Source of the DNA: Bacteroidia bacterium
GTDB lineage: Bacteria; Bacteroidota; Bacteroidia; J057
Length of the DNA stretch: 64,000 nt
Direction of reading: 5' to 3'
NCBI GenBank assembly: GCA_022760475.1
Contig: JALEFZ010000089.1
Location: 186,001 to 250,000, forward strand
In this document: piece by piece, positions 43,686-53,422 of the stretch
How positions within the stretch are numbered: position 1 is the first letter of the stretch
Layout: the number at the start of each line of letters is the position of its first letter
Notes under the pieces: generated by a model
Databases searched by the model: none
Seen by the model: only the letters and a program-made list of their open reading frames with translations
What the model was told of the DNA's origin: nothing
Made by a program: the position numbers and the translations under genes

Positions 43686-45998
43686 TTAGATTTTCATCAA
43701 TTTTTGGGTACTGATGCCTTTGTTATGGCTCAACCTTACCAAGTAAACACCAGGCTGCCAGTCCAGTATGTCAAAACGGAGGTTATTTAGCTTTCTGGAG
43801 TTTGAGAAGTTTTTGTGGAAAATTACCTTCCCTTCAACATTTAATACCTCCAAAGATACCTTACCATGCAATTTTTCTGTTTGGACTTTGAAATGATCCT
43901 GGCCAGGATTTGGAATAAGCTGAAAATTCAGACCTTCTACAACTTCCAATTCTTCATTAGCGGTGATTAAGGCTTTGGTTTCAGGAAGGCTGTCAAAATA
44001 AGTAATAACATTTGCAGAAACCTGATATTGAGGATTATAGCCTGCATTGCAGTTGGTACATGTAATCCCACTGATACAATTAGGATTATTGGGGTGGCAT
44101 TCATCTACATATGTGGAGTCAAAAAGATAAGCCATGGCAATGCTTGACCTGCTTTTGTAGGAAGTCAAGTCATAGATATAGCGATTTGCAATGGCTCCAG
44201 GACACCATCCTGCTCGGTCAAACCACCATGTTCCGAATTGGTCATCGCATGCGTCAGGATTGGGATTGCAATCCGCCCAAAGATCCTGCTTGAATGTATA
44301 AACCCCATCAATCATGATGTCATGATAGGCGTGGTGGAACTCAGCGGCATTGAGGCTGTTGTTTTCACCCCAGCCATGGCCTGTCGTTACAAGGTGTAAC
44401 AATGATTTTTGTCCATCGGGTCTGAACGTAAAATCAATGGTGTCCATGGGTTGTAAGTTGCTTGGATTGCCAAAAGGGAAATTTCCCTTCCAAAGAACAT
44501 CAAGCTGGGAATAGTCATGGTCAGGCTGACCCTCTACATATTCCAGATCCAGGTTGACATCCCAACCCCCGGTCCCCCAGGTATCAATGAACATCCTGAA
44601 ATTCACCTTGCCATGCAGGATTCCCAAATAATCTGTCAAGTCTATTTCATGATCACATCCCTTGCCATATGGGGTAATATAGCGGATGATCTCTACCCAT
44701 TCGCCATTTGGCTTTTGTGCTTCAATCCATGCCAATCTGTCCCAATTATCGCAACCATTTGGAAGGGTATCAGGGCATTTTGTCCAAAAATAAGCATGTA
44801 GTGAATCAATAATTCCAAGGGTTTGAGGCAATTCCACAGTTTTGTATAGCCACCTGCTATTGGTACTTCCAAACTCAATGACATCTCCCTTGAAAACGGA
44901 GTAAAATCGTCGACCAGATGAGGGGAATACATCTACATTGTAGGTCTCCGTCTTAGATACCCCATCCTTGCTGACAGCCGTCAACTGAATCTCATAAAAT
45001 CCGTAGGCAGCCGGCCTCCAATTTACCTGAAATAAATCTCCTTCTTTGGTAGCAGGGTAGGTTTGGCCTTCTATTACAAATGCAATGCTATCCAGTTCAA
45101 ATAGCTCTGGATAATCCAGTTCTGCCCTGGCATACAAGGGATATGCCTTTAACACATCCATTTCAATAGGAAAATTGCCATGCAAAGGGGTAATGATTGT
45201 AGGGGGGAAGTCTTCGGCTGCAAGCACCTCTATTTCCTGTAGGCTTTCCACAGGGTAATAGGTGCCATCTCCAGCTTGGCGAGCCTTTACCTGTATGATT
45301 CCTGCACCGGTAAAGGTCAATTTATTTCCCTGTACCAGCCCAGGCCCTGATACAACTTCAAATTCAACCCCCAGCCCAGAACTGCTACTTGCTACCAAAG
45401 TAAGGCTTGAGTCGATGGTTTTTTGAATTTCAAGTTGTGGAAAGTCAAGGATTTGATTTTGCTTGAGGTTGCTAGCACAACTGTCCTGATAAATATAGAT
45501 TTCTGAAGCCAACCACCTATGGCGATTCGAAGGGTCTTCATTGCTGAGAGCCACAAGCTTAACAAACCTCCCTTCGACAGCTCCAAAGCTCATGATTTTT
45601 TCTCTCAAGTCTTGGTACTCCTCGTAGGATAGCGAGCCACTGGCCTGTGCGCTTCCCCAATTTAAGCTATCCTGACTGACATAGATTTCATACTGAGCGA
45701 TCTTTCCATTCGGAAGATCTATCCTGGGTCGGATGCCGATTTGATTTACTTTATAACTCATTCCCAGGTCGAGCTGGATTTCGTGTGGAAATGGATCGTT
45801 TCCATTAGTACGAAAATAGCTATTTGAATCTCCATCAATGGCATTGATAGCGGGCTGGCCAGCGGTTTCGCTGTCTACAAAGATCAATTTGTAATCCTGA
45901 TGGGGGATTAAGCTGGTATCACATTGTCCAAATGAAAATATTGGAATTAAAAATAATGAGAGTAAGCCCGAAATTAGGCTAACTTTGGTGCCAGTCAT
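43686..45998 (-). CDS. T9SS-exported PNGase F-like protein with discoidin domain
   Basis: The 770-residue protein has a signal peptide (ending FSFGQ), a discoidin/F5-8C-like domain (about 30-170) and Ig-like beta regions (about 190-360). Next is a PNGase F-like region (about 365-670) with CDNWDRLAWIEAQ (Asp420), ITPYGKGCDHEIDLTDYLG, TTGHGWGENN and GWCPGAIANRYIYDL. A T9SS sorting domain ends it (about 688-770). PNGase F cleaves N-glycans from glycoproteins. From memory, the family's second catalytic acid is a Glu in an ETW motif; here it is Asp472 (IDTW). It is probably a glycan- or surface-binding enzyme; activity is uncertain. Confidence 0.82.
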   Translation of the reverse strand: MTGTKVSLISGLLSLFLIPIFSFGQCDTSLIPHQDYKLIFVDSETAGQPAINAIDGDSNSYFRTNGNDPFPHEIQLDLGMSYKVNQIGIRPRIDLPNGKIAQYEIYVSQDSLNWGSAQASGSLSYEEYQDLREKIMSFGAVEGRFVKLVALSNEDPSNRHRWLASEIYIYQDSCASNLKQNQILDFPQLEIQKTIDSSLTLVASSSSGLGVEFEVVSGPGLVQGNKLTFTGAGIIQVKARQAGDGTYYPVESLQEIEVLAAEDFPPTIITPLHGNFPIEMDVLKAYPLYARAELDYPELFELDSIAFVIEGQTYPATKEGDLFQVNWRPAAYGFYEIQLTAVSKDGVSKTETYNVDVFPSSGRRFYSVFKGDVIEFGSTNSRWLYKTVELPQTLGIIDSLHAYFWTKCPDTLPNGCDNWDRLAWIEAQKPNGEWVEIIRYITPYGKGCDHEIDLTDYLGILHGKVNFRMFIDTWGTGGWDVNLDLEYVEGQPDHDYSQLDVLWKGNFPFGNPSNLQPMDTIDFTFRPDGQKSLLHLVTTGHGWGENNSLNAAEFHHAYHDIMIDGVYTFKQDLWADCNPNPDACDDQFGTWWFDRAGWCPGAIANRYIYDLTSYKSRSSIAMAYLFDSTYVDECHPNNPNCISGITCTNCNAGYNPQYQVSANVITYFDSLPETKALITANEELEVVEGLNFQLIPNPGQDHFKVQTEKLHGKVSLEVLNVEGKVIFHKNFSNSRKLNNLRFDILDWQPGVYLVRLSHNKGISTQKLMKI

Positions 45999-46088
45999 AG
46001 GAATTAAGTTATATGTAGAATCCCCAATTTAAGAGAAATTATTGAGAGGAACTGGCTTTATCATGGACTAAAAAAACATAATCTATAA

Positions 46089-47939
46089 TCATAACTTTGC
46101 CATATTTACCAGTTTCCAATCTCCGAATTCAAAAAGTCCATTCGAATTCCTGTATTTTGCTGCAGGAAGGATGGCGTAATCAAATGGATACTTTTGCCGG
46201 AGTAATTTGAGCTGGGCAGGACTAAGCTGGTTGTAAAATTCCTTTTGTTGAGATTTTAGTTCATCCATGTTTCGGGTCTGAATGGCAGGCTTGTTTCCAT
46301 AAAATGAATTTACCCGATTATACCACTCGATTATGGCTCCGTCTCCGAAGGGGAAAGCCTTAAAGTCTACAACCAAAGCCCTCCTACCTTCTACCCTTAA
46401 GGCTCCAAATCCCGGTGGCGAAAGTACGATGGCTTCTTCCGGTAAATTTTCTTTCATAAAACCAGAAAAAGCCAAGCTTTCCTCTGAATAAGGGGCTTCA
46501 AAAATACTTGGCTTCAGGATACGGTTGCTTAACTTTTGGACTGCTTCAGGCAAAACTCCGGGAAGAAAAGTCATTTGACAGAAAAAGAAAATGACCAATA
46601 GACTCAAAAATGCGATCGACAAACTTGATCGAGCCATCAGGATAAGCCCCAAACAAAAAGCATAGACCAGGGATAGAAAGACTACATCGAATGAAAATAA
46701 ATCAGTAATCGAAAAGTAAAGCAAAAGGCCAAAGGATAAGCATAACAATATCCGGGCAAGCATTCTAAACTTGTCCTGATTTGAAAAGTTCAAATGTCCA
46801 TACCACATTGTCAAAGGACTTATATGGGCAAGTAGGTTAAGGATCTTTTCAGAAGGCTCCATTTTATCCCAATTCACAGCCAGCATACCTCCTAGCAGAA
46901 TGAGGAAGAGCCACTTGAACAGATTGAGTAATCGCCAGAGTTGAGCCGTTACGAACAATCTGTTTGGAATAATTTCTACGAAAAGCCATCCCGCCAAAAG
47001 TGAGAGCAGAAGCAAACTTCCAAAAGCATAAAACCAGCGTATCTTCAATTTGGACTCAATGATGGTTTGTAACTTATTTCTGAAGGCAAAAAACAGGATG
47101 CCCACTGAAAGGAAGAATAAACTTAGGTCAAATAGATTTCTAGAAATATAGGAAGGAAGGTAATGGTGTGGGTGTCTGAAGGAAGCAATGATATCGATAA
47201 ATAGCTGATCATCGAGGCTTTTTTCCAATTGGAGATATGGGATAAGGGTCAAAAGTGAGAATAAAACTAAAATTCCTCCTGCCCCAATGATAGGCAGTAT
47301 TTCTTTATAGTTTTTGTTGAAAATATTTGCAAAAAAGGCTGCTCCCAGGACCAAAAGGCCTGTTTCAAGCCCATAAAGAACATGGAAAACAGAAGCCAGA
47401 CCAGCGAGAAAAGCCGCTTGTAAATACCTGCCTTCCCATGCCATCCACATAGATCCCATGACGAAGGGACTTACCAATAAGCCAGGAGTGAGGTAGGCCC
47501 CATACATCACCAGATCAGATCCCATTTCATAGGTGGACATACCCATGACCATAGCTGCCCCAAATAGACCAGCTTTAGGATTGGCAAAAAGGCTGGAGGC
47601 TGCCCTGAAAGAGGTAAGGGATAAAAATAAATTAGACAAGAGGGTGAGCAGAAAGATGGCCCACTTCAAGCCAACTACAGCTGCAATTTCCCCAACAAAG
47701 AGTGAATAGTAATACCTGGGACCAAAGCCTTGGGAGGCATTAACAAAAAAGTCGTTTTGTAAATATGCCGCATCCATCGACCTCATGATGATGGGCAACT
47801 GTTCTATCTGGTCGCTTATCCCGAATTTGTAGGAAAAAAGTGTAGATATTAGACCAAAAGCCCAAATCCAAAGTGAAAAATTTCGTTCTTCATCAGGATG
47901 AAGATTAGAAATGGAAGTAGTTTTGCCTGTTTTTGCCAT
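46089..47939 (-). CDS. Polytopic membrane protein of unknown function
   Basis: This 616-residue protein has roughly 12 membrane segments and a C-terminal extracytoplasmic part. That part has LSPPGFGALRVEGRRALVVDFKAFPFGDGAIIEWYNR, then NQLSPAQLKLLRQKYPFDYAILP. The layout (membrane domain plus such a C-terminal strand) resembles polyprenyl-linked sugar transferase families or DUF6798 proteins, but I cannot assign it. No catalytic DxD motif is obvious. It is single, between the PNGase F-like gene and a DnaJ-like gene on the other strand. Confidence 0.7.
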   Translation of the reverse strand: MAKTGKTTSISNLHPDEERNFSLWIWAFGLISTLFSYKFGISDQIEQLPIIMRSMDAAYLQNDFFVNASQGFGPRYYYSLFVGEIAAVVGLKWAIFLLTLLSNLFLSLTSFRAASSLFANPKAGLFGAAMVMGMSTYEMGSDLVMYGAYLTPGLLVSPFVMGSMWMAWEGRYLQAAFLAGLASVFHVLYGLETGLLVLGAAFFANIFNKNYKEILPIIGAGGILVLFSLLTLIPYLQLEKSLDDQLFIDIIASFRHPHHYLPSYISRNLFDLSLFFLSVGILFFAFRNKLQTIIESKLKIRWFYAFGSLLLLSLLAGWLFVEIIPNRLFVTAQLWRLLNLFKWLFLILLGGMLAVNWDKMEPSEKILNLLAHISPLTMWYGHLNFSNQDKFRMLARILLCLSFGLLLYFSITDLFSFDVVFLSLVYAFCLGLILMARSSLSIAFLSLLVIFFFCQMTFLPGVLPEAVQKLSNRILKPSIFEAPYSEESLAFSGFMKENLPEEAIVLSPPGFGALRVEGRRALVVDFKAFPFGDGAIIEWYNRVNSFYGNKPAIQTRNMDELKSQQKEFYNQLSPAQLKLLRQKYPFDYAILPAAKYRNSNGLFEFGDWKLVNMAKL

Positions 47940-48071
47940 ATTGGTATTCGAAACAATATCACTGATTTTTTACCGTCTAGCACATAAGTAGTTGGCTCAG
48001 AGGGATCAGATTGAGCAATTTACGAAAAGAATGTAGGCTGATCAGGAAGAATTACTATTTTAGCCCTTAGG

Positions 48072-48950
48072 ATGGATTATAAAGATTATTATAAAGTATT
48101 GGGGGTGGATCCCCAAATCAATGAAGATGAGCTAAGGTCAGTTTATAAAAAGCTGGCTGTACAGTTTCATCCTGACAGAAATCCAGATAATCCGCAAGCC
48201 GAAGCACGGTTCAAGGAAATATCTGAGGCAAAAGAAGTACTACTTGACTCGGATAACCGGAGGAAGTATGACGAGCTCCGTCAGAAATACCTGCTTTTCC
48301 AACAATACCAAAAAGGAGGAAAAAGGCCTAAAGATCCTTCTAGCACAAAGAGTGGTGATGCATCCAGAGAAGAAGAATTTGGAAGTGTATTTGGAAACTT
48401 TTTCCAGGAGGTATTTGGTGGAAGAAAAAATAGCAGCAGAAGAGGAAAAAATTACGATGCGAACATTAAAATCTCCTTACAAGAGGCCTACAAAGGCCTT
48501 TCTACCATCCTGAAATTCGAAGGAAGAAGGTTACGTGTTCGCATCCGCCCTGGAATTGAAGATGGACAGGTTCTAAAAATCAAAGGTCAGGGACAAGCAG
48601 GTTTAAATGGTGGTGATCCTGGAGACCTTTATCTAAAGGTGCTGGTTGATAAGGATGACGATTATGTCAGAAAGGGAAGTAACCTGATGAAGACCTTTCG
48701 TGTCCCATTGACTGCCGCTGTCCTCGGACGAAAGATGCAGATAGAAACCCTAAAAGGAAAAATGAGCATCAATATTCCAGCTGGAACCCAGAGTGGCCAG
48801 CAACTAAAGATGCGCGGCCTGGGCATGCCTTATTACGAAAGCCCGGAAGCCGCAGGTGATCTTTTTATAAAAATTCAGGTCATCATCCCCCGGAGACTTT
48901 CTCCCGAAGAGCAAAAGCTATTTAAGGAATTGGAGAACCGAGGCTTCTAA
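48072..48950 (+). CDS. DnaJ-class co-chaperone (CbpA-like, no zinc finger)
   Basis: The 292-residue protein has an N-terminal J domain (about 3-70) with HPD at 33-35, a short Gly-poor linker, then a C-terminal substrate-binding region with two beta domains, seen in IKISLQEAYKGLSTILKFEG and LRMRGLGMPYYESPEAAGDL-like stretches. The CxxCxGxG zinc-finger repeats are absent, so it is the type II/CbpA class. It stimulates DnaK's ATPase and delivers clients. No dnaK or grpE is adjacent, so it is separate from the main chaperone operon. Confidence 0.93.
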   Translation: MDYKDYYKVLGVDPQINEDELRSVYKKLAVQFHPDRNPDNPQAEARFKEISEAKEVLLDSDNRRKYDELRQKYLLFQQYQKGGKRPKDPSSTKSGDASREEEFGSVFGNFFQEVFGGRKNSSRRGKNYDANIKISLQEAYKGLSTILKFEGRRLRVRIRPGIEDGQVLKIKGQGQAGLNGGDPGDLYLKVLVDKDDDYVRKGSNLMKTFRVPLTAAVLGRKMQIETLKGKMSINIPAGTQSGQQLKMRGLGMPYYESPEAAGDLFIKIQVIIPRRLSPEEQKLFKELENRGF

Positions 48951-48955
48951 TGGAA

Positions 48956-49747
48956 TTACTTTCCTTTGAATACCAATTCACGTTCTTCTTGATATCCCTT
49001 AAAGTCACCGTCATGTTCAAGAAGATAGTCCCAATAGGTTTTGTGAACTTTATCCAATAATGGCTTTACATCTTTGTCTTCCATTCCTGCTGTGGGGATG
49101 GGGTCCAGGATCTGAAAGGTTACGATCCCCGGCTTGATCAACAGTTGTCCAGGTTTTTGTACCCGCCTCATGTTCACCAAAACAATAGGTACAATGGGTG
49201 TCTGAGTTGCAACAGCTAAGCGAAATGCCCCCAGGTAGAAAGGAGCCAAGGGAGTTGAGGCACGATTTCGTGTTCCTTCAGGAAAAATTAAGATTGAAGT
49301 ACCTGTCTCTATCCTTCTTACCATGGTTTTGAATCCTGCCTTTCGGCTTTCTCCGCTTGACCTGTCTATGGGGATAGAGGTAATCCTGAGTAGGAATCCA
49401 AATAAAGGTATTCTGAGGAGCTCTTTTTTAATTAGAGGCTGGAAAGGGTGAACCAATCTGGAACCGAGCATGATCATGTCCATCATGTTCACATGGTTGG
49501 ATAGAATCACATACTGCTTCCCCTTTTTAATTTTTTCTTGACCTCTGGTAACCATAAATATTCCACAAAGGGCTCCCCATATGGTCAACCACACAATATT
49601 TACCCTGAATACCCAAATCATTCTAGGATTTCGGGGAACCAGAGACAGAAAAAGATAGATGAATACGATGGGAACCATGGTAATGAAAAACATGGCTACC
49701 ACATATATGGTGTAGATCCATTGGAAAGGCCTCAGGAGGTACTTCAT
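48956..49747 (-). CDS. plsC: 1-acyl-sn-glycerol-3-phosphate acyltransferase
   Basis: This 263-residue enzyme adds the second acyl chain to lysophosphatidic acid in the inner membrane. Two N-terminal hydrophobic segments (about 10-60) anchor it. The acyltransferase motifs are NHVNMMD with His85 and Asp90 (H-x4-D), then FPEGTR (155-160) with the second conserved stretch PIVPIVLVNMRRV. Length is normal for PlsC-like proteins. It is convergent with the DnaJ-like gene, 5 bases away. Confidence 0.92.
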   Translation of the reverse strand: MKYLLRPFQWIYTIYVVAMFFITMVPIVFIYLFLSLVPRNPRMIWVFRVNIVWLTIWGALCGIFMVTRGQEKIKKGKQYVILSNHVNMMDMIMLGSRLVHPFQPLIKKELLRIPLFGFLLRITSIPIDRSSGESRKAGFKTMVRRIETGTSILIFPEGTRNRASTPLAPFYLGAFRLAVATQTPIVPIVLVNMRRVQKPGQLLIKPGIVTFQILDPIPTAGMEDKDVKPLLDKVHKTYWDYLLEHDGDFKGYQEERELVFKGK

Positions 49748-50143
49748 TTTTCTTTTTTAATTTTCGTAGAAGCAGAATCAAATCGCTTCTCATTTTGCTC
49801 GAAAGATAGAAAAATGCCTCATTAGTCTAAAACGATATCTCTAAATGCCTCGATCTGGCATAAAATTAGCTAAACATATAAATACGTAGACTTCTAGATA
49901 TTCACTTAGATAAATAATTTAAAGCGTAATATTTTCCCAAAAAAACATGAAGAAAGTCCCAACTTTTTCCTTTGATTTATAGTTAGTCATGTAGAAGTAA
50001 GCTCAGTCCATCACTTCTAGGCCTACTTTTCAAGGAACACATCACCATTTTCAACTCCCTGATAGGAATCAGGATTTGTACCCTATTACGCCTTCTTCCA
50101 GTTGGGGAGATGGATGAGAAAAGCTATACCTTAATTGAGCCAT
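49748..50143. other. 396-bp intergenic region without a gene
   Basis: It separates the divergent plsC and a plus-strand membrane protein gene. It is AT-rich with no ORF worth keeping, no TAnnTTTG match near either gene, and one weak 6-bp hairpin without a U-tract near 50067. I see nothing else in it. Confidence 0.5.
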
Positions 50144-50713
50144 ATGTTCAATCCACAAAGACCCTTGTTAAAGTCCGCTAGTAATGCGCCTGGCCTGCTC
50201 GTCGAACCTCATGTGGAGTATTATGACATTGCTACCCATGACCGGGGAGAAGTAACTTTTCCCTTTCAACTCATGGCTTACACCCTGCTTTTATTTGTTG
50301 GGTTGGGGTATTTTAATTTTTTCATGGGAGGGACATCCAACATGACCTTAATCGTATTCTGGGTATATTGCATCTTCACCCCCTTCTATTTTCCAGGGAT
50401 TTACCATTTCATGAGCTATTTCAAAAGGGAAAAACAAAAATCTGTAGAAATTGACCTCAAGCATCAATTGGTAACTTACGAAGATGGTGTTTTGGGAAAG
50501 AAACTTCATTTTGGCGCGGAATCAGTGCAAAGTGCTACTATTTATCATAGCCAATTGTTTCCCTATGGAATTGATTATGCCGTGCTTCAGTTGGCGGGTG
50601 GGGAGAAAATTGTTTTATCGTCCCTTCTCATAAGTCCATGGAAGCTACTTACCTGCCTGGAATTGGAATATGAGGTAGTTAAGAAAGTATTCAATGGCTT
50701 GCCACCCCATTGA
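50144..50713 (+). CDS. Membrane protein with PH-like domain, unknown
   Basis: The 189-residue protein has two membrane segments (about 38-70 and 72-95). A cytoplasmic region of about 85 residues follows with beta-strand pattern KSVEIDLKHQLVTYEDGVLGKKLHFGAESVQSATIYHS, which looks like a bacterial PH-type domain. The ATG at 50144 is chosen; a TTG at 50135 is in frame three codons earlier. Function unknown. It ends 3 bases from the dinB stop on the other strand. Confidence 0.7.
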   Translation: MFNPQRPLLKSASNAPGLLVEPHVEYYDIATHDRGEVTFPFQLMAYTLLLFVGLGYFNFFMGGTSNMTLIVFWVYCIFTPFYFPGIYHFMSYFKREKQKSVEIDLKHQLVTYEDGVLGKKLHFGAESVQSATIYHSQLFPYGIDYAVLQLAGGEKIVLSSLLISPWKLLTCLELEYEVVKKVFNGLPPH

Positions 50714-50715
50714 AC

Positions 50716-51786
50716 TTAAAATTCCAGGGTTAACTGTTTACCCCCTTTCTCTTCAATAAGGTCCAGGTTGGACATAGAAATGCCTAAAAGACGAACAGGT
50801 TTGGTAGGAAACTTGGGCTGAATGAGTAATTCTTCTACAATAGGAAAAATATCTTCAAATTTTGACAGGAACCTTCCTTGAGTTCTACTTCTAGTCTGAA
50901 CTTGAAAATCATTGTATTTGATTTTTAAGGTTATGGTTTTACCTCCTGTAGGAATTTTCTCAAGTCGCTCACATACTCGGGCCAAAATTTTCCTTAATCG
51001 TTCCTTCATTTCTGGCACGCTATCAATGTCATCAAAGAATGTGTTTTCCGCCCCGACGGATTTACGAATTCTATTGGGCTTGACAGGTCTTTCGTCCTCT
51101 GCCCTTACTATACGGAAATAGTGTCTGCCTGCCTTCCCAAATAGTTTTACCAATTCAATCTCACTCCTTTTTTTCAAGTCTGCCCCAGTACGAATCCCCA
51201 AACGCTTCATCTTCTCAGCCGTTTTGGTGCCTATCCCATGAAATTTTTTAATGGGGAGCTTTTCCAGAAATCCCAATGCACGTTCAGGGGGTATCAGTGT
51301 AATGCCATCCGGTTTGTGGAGGTCTGAAGCTACTTTGGCCAGAAATTTATTGATGCTAATGCCTGCAGAGGCGGTCAGTTGAGTCTCTTGCTTTATCTCC
51401 TTCCTGATGGCCTTCGCAATAGCAGTTGCAGAATGAATTCCTTTTTTGTTCTCCGTAACGTCCAGGTAGGCCTCATCAAGAGAAAGAGGTTCTACCAGAT
51501 CTGTATAGGTGAAGAAAATCTCTCTGATCTGCCTGGAAACCCTTGCATAATGGTCAAATCTGGGTTTGACAAAAATGATATCAGGGCACAAACGGTAAGC
51601 CCTTGCAGATGGCATGGCTGAACGAACCCCGTACCTCCTTGCCTCATAACTTGATGCTGCGACCACCCCACGTTCTCTGGAACCACCTACAGCAACCGGT
51701 TTACCCCTCAGCTCGGGATTATCTCGCTGCTCAACAGATGCATAAAAGGCATCCATGTCGATATGGATGATTTTTCGATGGCTCAT
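50716..51786 (-). CDS. dinB: DNA polymerase IV (Y family)
   Basis: This 356-residue translesion polymerase has the palm metal residues in IIHIDMDAFYASVE (Asp10) and LSLDEAYLDV (Asp and Glu of the SLDE motif). Helix-hairpin-helix DNA contacts lie in ALGFLEKLPIKKFHGIGTKTAEKMKRLG, and the little finger ends at about 340. It extends primers past damaged bases. The C-terminus is EKGGKQLTLEF; the last residues resemble a beta-clamp binding peptide (QLTLEF), consistent with Pol IV. It is monocistronic. No LexA box was recognised upstream. Confidence 0.95.
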   Translation of the reverse strand: MSHRKIIHIDMDAFYASVEQRDNPELRGKPVAVGGSRERGVVAASSYEARRYGVRSAMPSARAYRLCPDIIFVKPRFDHYARVSRQIREIFFTYTDLVEPLSLDEAYLDVTENKKGIHSATAIAKAIRKEIKQETQLTASAGISINKFLAKVASDLHKPDGITLIPPERALGFLEKLPIKKFHGIGTKTAEKMKRLGIRTGADLKKRSEIELVKLFGKAGRHYFRIVRAEDERPVKPNRIRKSVGAENTFFDDIDSVPEMKERLRKILARVCERLEKIPTGGKTITLKIKYNDFQVQTRSRTQGRFLSKFEDIFPIVEELLIQPKFPTKPVRLLGISMSNLDLIEEKGGKQLTLEF

Positions 51787-51942
51787 TTCAAACTTTCCAG
51801 AAGGAGGTAAACGGTACCCATTACAATTTTCTTACTTTATTTATCGTAATTTAGGGAAAGAAATGCACTGGAACAGAATCAAGTTAGCTTCATGCCCAAT
51901 GTTCCATTCTTATTGATAGAACCAAAATTTTCAATAAACAAC

Positions 51943-52905
51943 ATGATCCTAGAAAAAATACCCACGGTAGACCTGAATGACTATGTGAATGGTGATGAAG
52001 CTACCAAAGCTGCTTTTGTAAAGGCCCTGGGAGATTCTTTTTCCGAGATTGGCTTTGCCATTGTTGATAACCATGGGGTAGAAGCCTCTGTAATCGAAGG
52101 TGCCTACAAGGCATTTAAGGACTTTTTTGCCCTGGATGAAGCCACCAAAAGGAAATATGAGGAGCCGGAACTGGCTGGTCAGCGCGGATATATTTCCAAG
52201 GGAAGAGAGCACGCAAAGGGAGCCAAAGTGGCTGACCTTAAAGAGTTTTATCACATTGGACAGATCGTAGAGGATGGCGATCCCATCAAAGAGAACTATC
52301 CCGACAATGTGTTTCCTGCTGAGGTTCCCGAAGTAGAAAAGTATGGAGTCAACCTGTACCAGTCTCTGGAAGGATCGGGCAAACAATTGCTTCGCGCCAT
52401 TGCCGAATACCTGGATTTACCTGTCAAATACTTTGATGATAAGGTTCATAATGGAAATTCTATCCTAAGGCCTATTCATTATTATGGAATCCAAAATCCT
52501 GACGACTTGCCCGAAGGAGCAGTAAGGGCTGCCGCTCACGAAGACATCAATCTGATTACCTTATTGATTGGAGCGAGCGCCGATGGCCTCCAGGTCTTGA
52601 CCAAAGAAGGCAATTGGTTGGCAGCCAAGCCTGAACCTCATCAGATTGTGATCAATGTCGGGGATATGCTGCAGCGCCTGACCAACAATCGTTTGAAATC
52701 TACTACTCACCGTGTGGTAAATCCTCCAAAGGAAGTACTTCATTTGCCAAGGTACTCTGTGCCTTTCTTCCTTCATCCCAAGTCTAACATGGATTTGACT
52801 TCTTTGGAATCCTGCATCAGTGCAGAAAATCCCAAACAATATGAGGACATGACTGCAGGTGAATACCTGGATCAGCGACTCAGAGAGATCGGGCTAAAAA
52901 AATAA
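51943..52905 (+). CDS. 2-oxoglutarate/Fe(II) dioxygenase, isopenicillin N synthase-like
   Basis: The 320-residue enzyme has the facial triad His199-x-Asp201 (AHEDINLITLL) and His256 (TTHRVVNPP), with the 2-oxoglutarate-binding Arg270-x-Ser272 (RYSVPFF). The N-terminal region (VDLNDYVNG and NHGVE) is that of the IPNS/ACC-oxidase fold. The ATG at 51943 is preferred over the one at 51892, since the protein then starts at the conserved MILEKIPTVDL. The oxidised substrate is unknown; relatives act on plant hormones, antibiotics or small acids. It is followed by a CYTH gene one base after its stop. Confidence 0.9.
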   Translation: MILEKIPTVDLNDYVNGDEATKAAFVKALGDSFSEIGFAIVDNHGVEASVIEGAYKAFKDFFALDEATKRKYEEPELAGQRGYISKGREHAKGAKVADLKEFYHIGQIVEDGDPIKENYPDNVFPAEVPEVEKYGVNLYQSLEGSGKQLLRAIAEYLDLPVKYFDDKVHNGNSILRPIHYYGIQNPDDLPEGAVRAAAHEDINLITLLIGASADGLQVLTKEGNWLAAKPEPHQIVINVGDMLQRLTNNRLKSTTHRVVNPPKEVLHLPRYSVPFFLHPKSNMDLTSLESCISAENPKQYEDMTAGEYLDQRLREIGLKK

Positions 52906-52906
52906 G

Positions 52907-53422
52907 ATGCACCTCAACATTGAGATAAAAGCCAGAACAGACAAGTACCTCCATATCAAGGAGGTGCTTGAATCTCATAATGCCTTGTATAAAGGCCTTG
53001 ATCATCAGATTGATACTTATTACCAAGTATCAGGTGGAAGGTTGAAATTAAGGCAGGGCAACATAGAGAAAAGCCTTATTTTCTATGAAAGGAGCGATCA
53101 GGAAGGCCCCAAGGCCTCTCATGTAAGCCTTTACCACCCTCAAAAAGATCAGGACCTCAAAGCCCTTTTGGGCAGGGCACTGGGAGTATGGCGGATTGTG
53201 GACAAAAAGCGCGAGATCTACTTTGTAGACAATGTCAAAATTCACCTGGATAGGGTAGAGGGCCTAGGTAGTTTTGTGGAGATTGAAGCCATTGACTCAG
53301 ATGGAAGTATAGGGGAGGAAAAGTTAAGGGAGCAATGCAATTACTTCATGGAAAAATTTGAGATTCTTGAATCCGATTTATTGTCCAATTCCTACTCAGA
53401 TATGGTAGGAGAGCAGCCCTGA
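52907..53422 (+). CDS. CYTH domain protein (class IV adenylate cyclase-like)
   Basis: The 171-residue protein has the triphosphate tunnel fold of CYTH proteins: MHLNIEIKARTDKY at the start, KLRQGNIEKSLIFYERS in the middle, and EIEAIDSDGS near the end. The NIEIKAR start matches the CyaB-like subgroup, where Asn replaces the first Glu of the usual ExExK. It could bind triphosphates such as ATP or thiamine triphosphate; cyclase activity is not shown. It begins one base after the dioxygenase stop, so the two are translationally coupled. Confidence 0.85.
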   Translation: MHLNIEIKARTDKYLHIKEVLESHNALYKGLDHQIDTYYQVSGGRLKLRQGNIEKSLIFYERSDQEGPKASHVSLYHPQKDQDLKALLGRALGVWRIVDKKREIYFVDNVKIHLDRVEGLGSFVEIEAIDSDGSIGEEKLREQCNYFMEKFEILESDLLSNSYSDMVGEQP

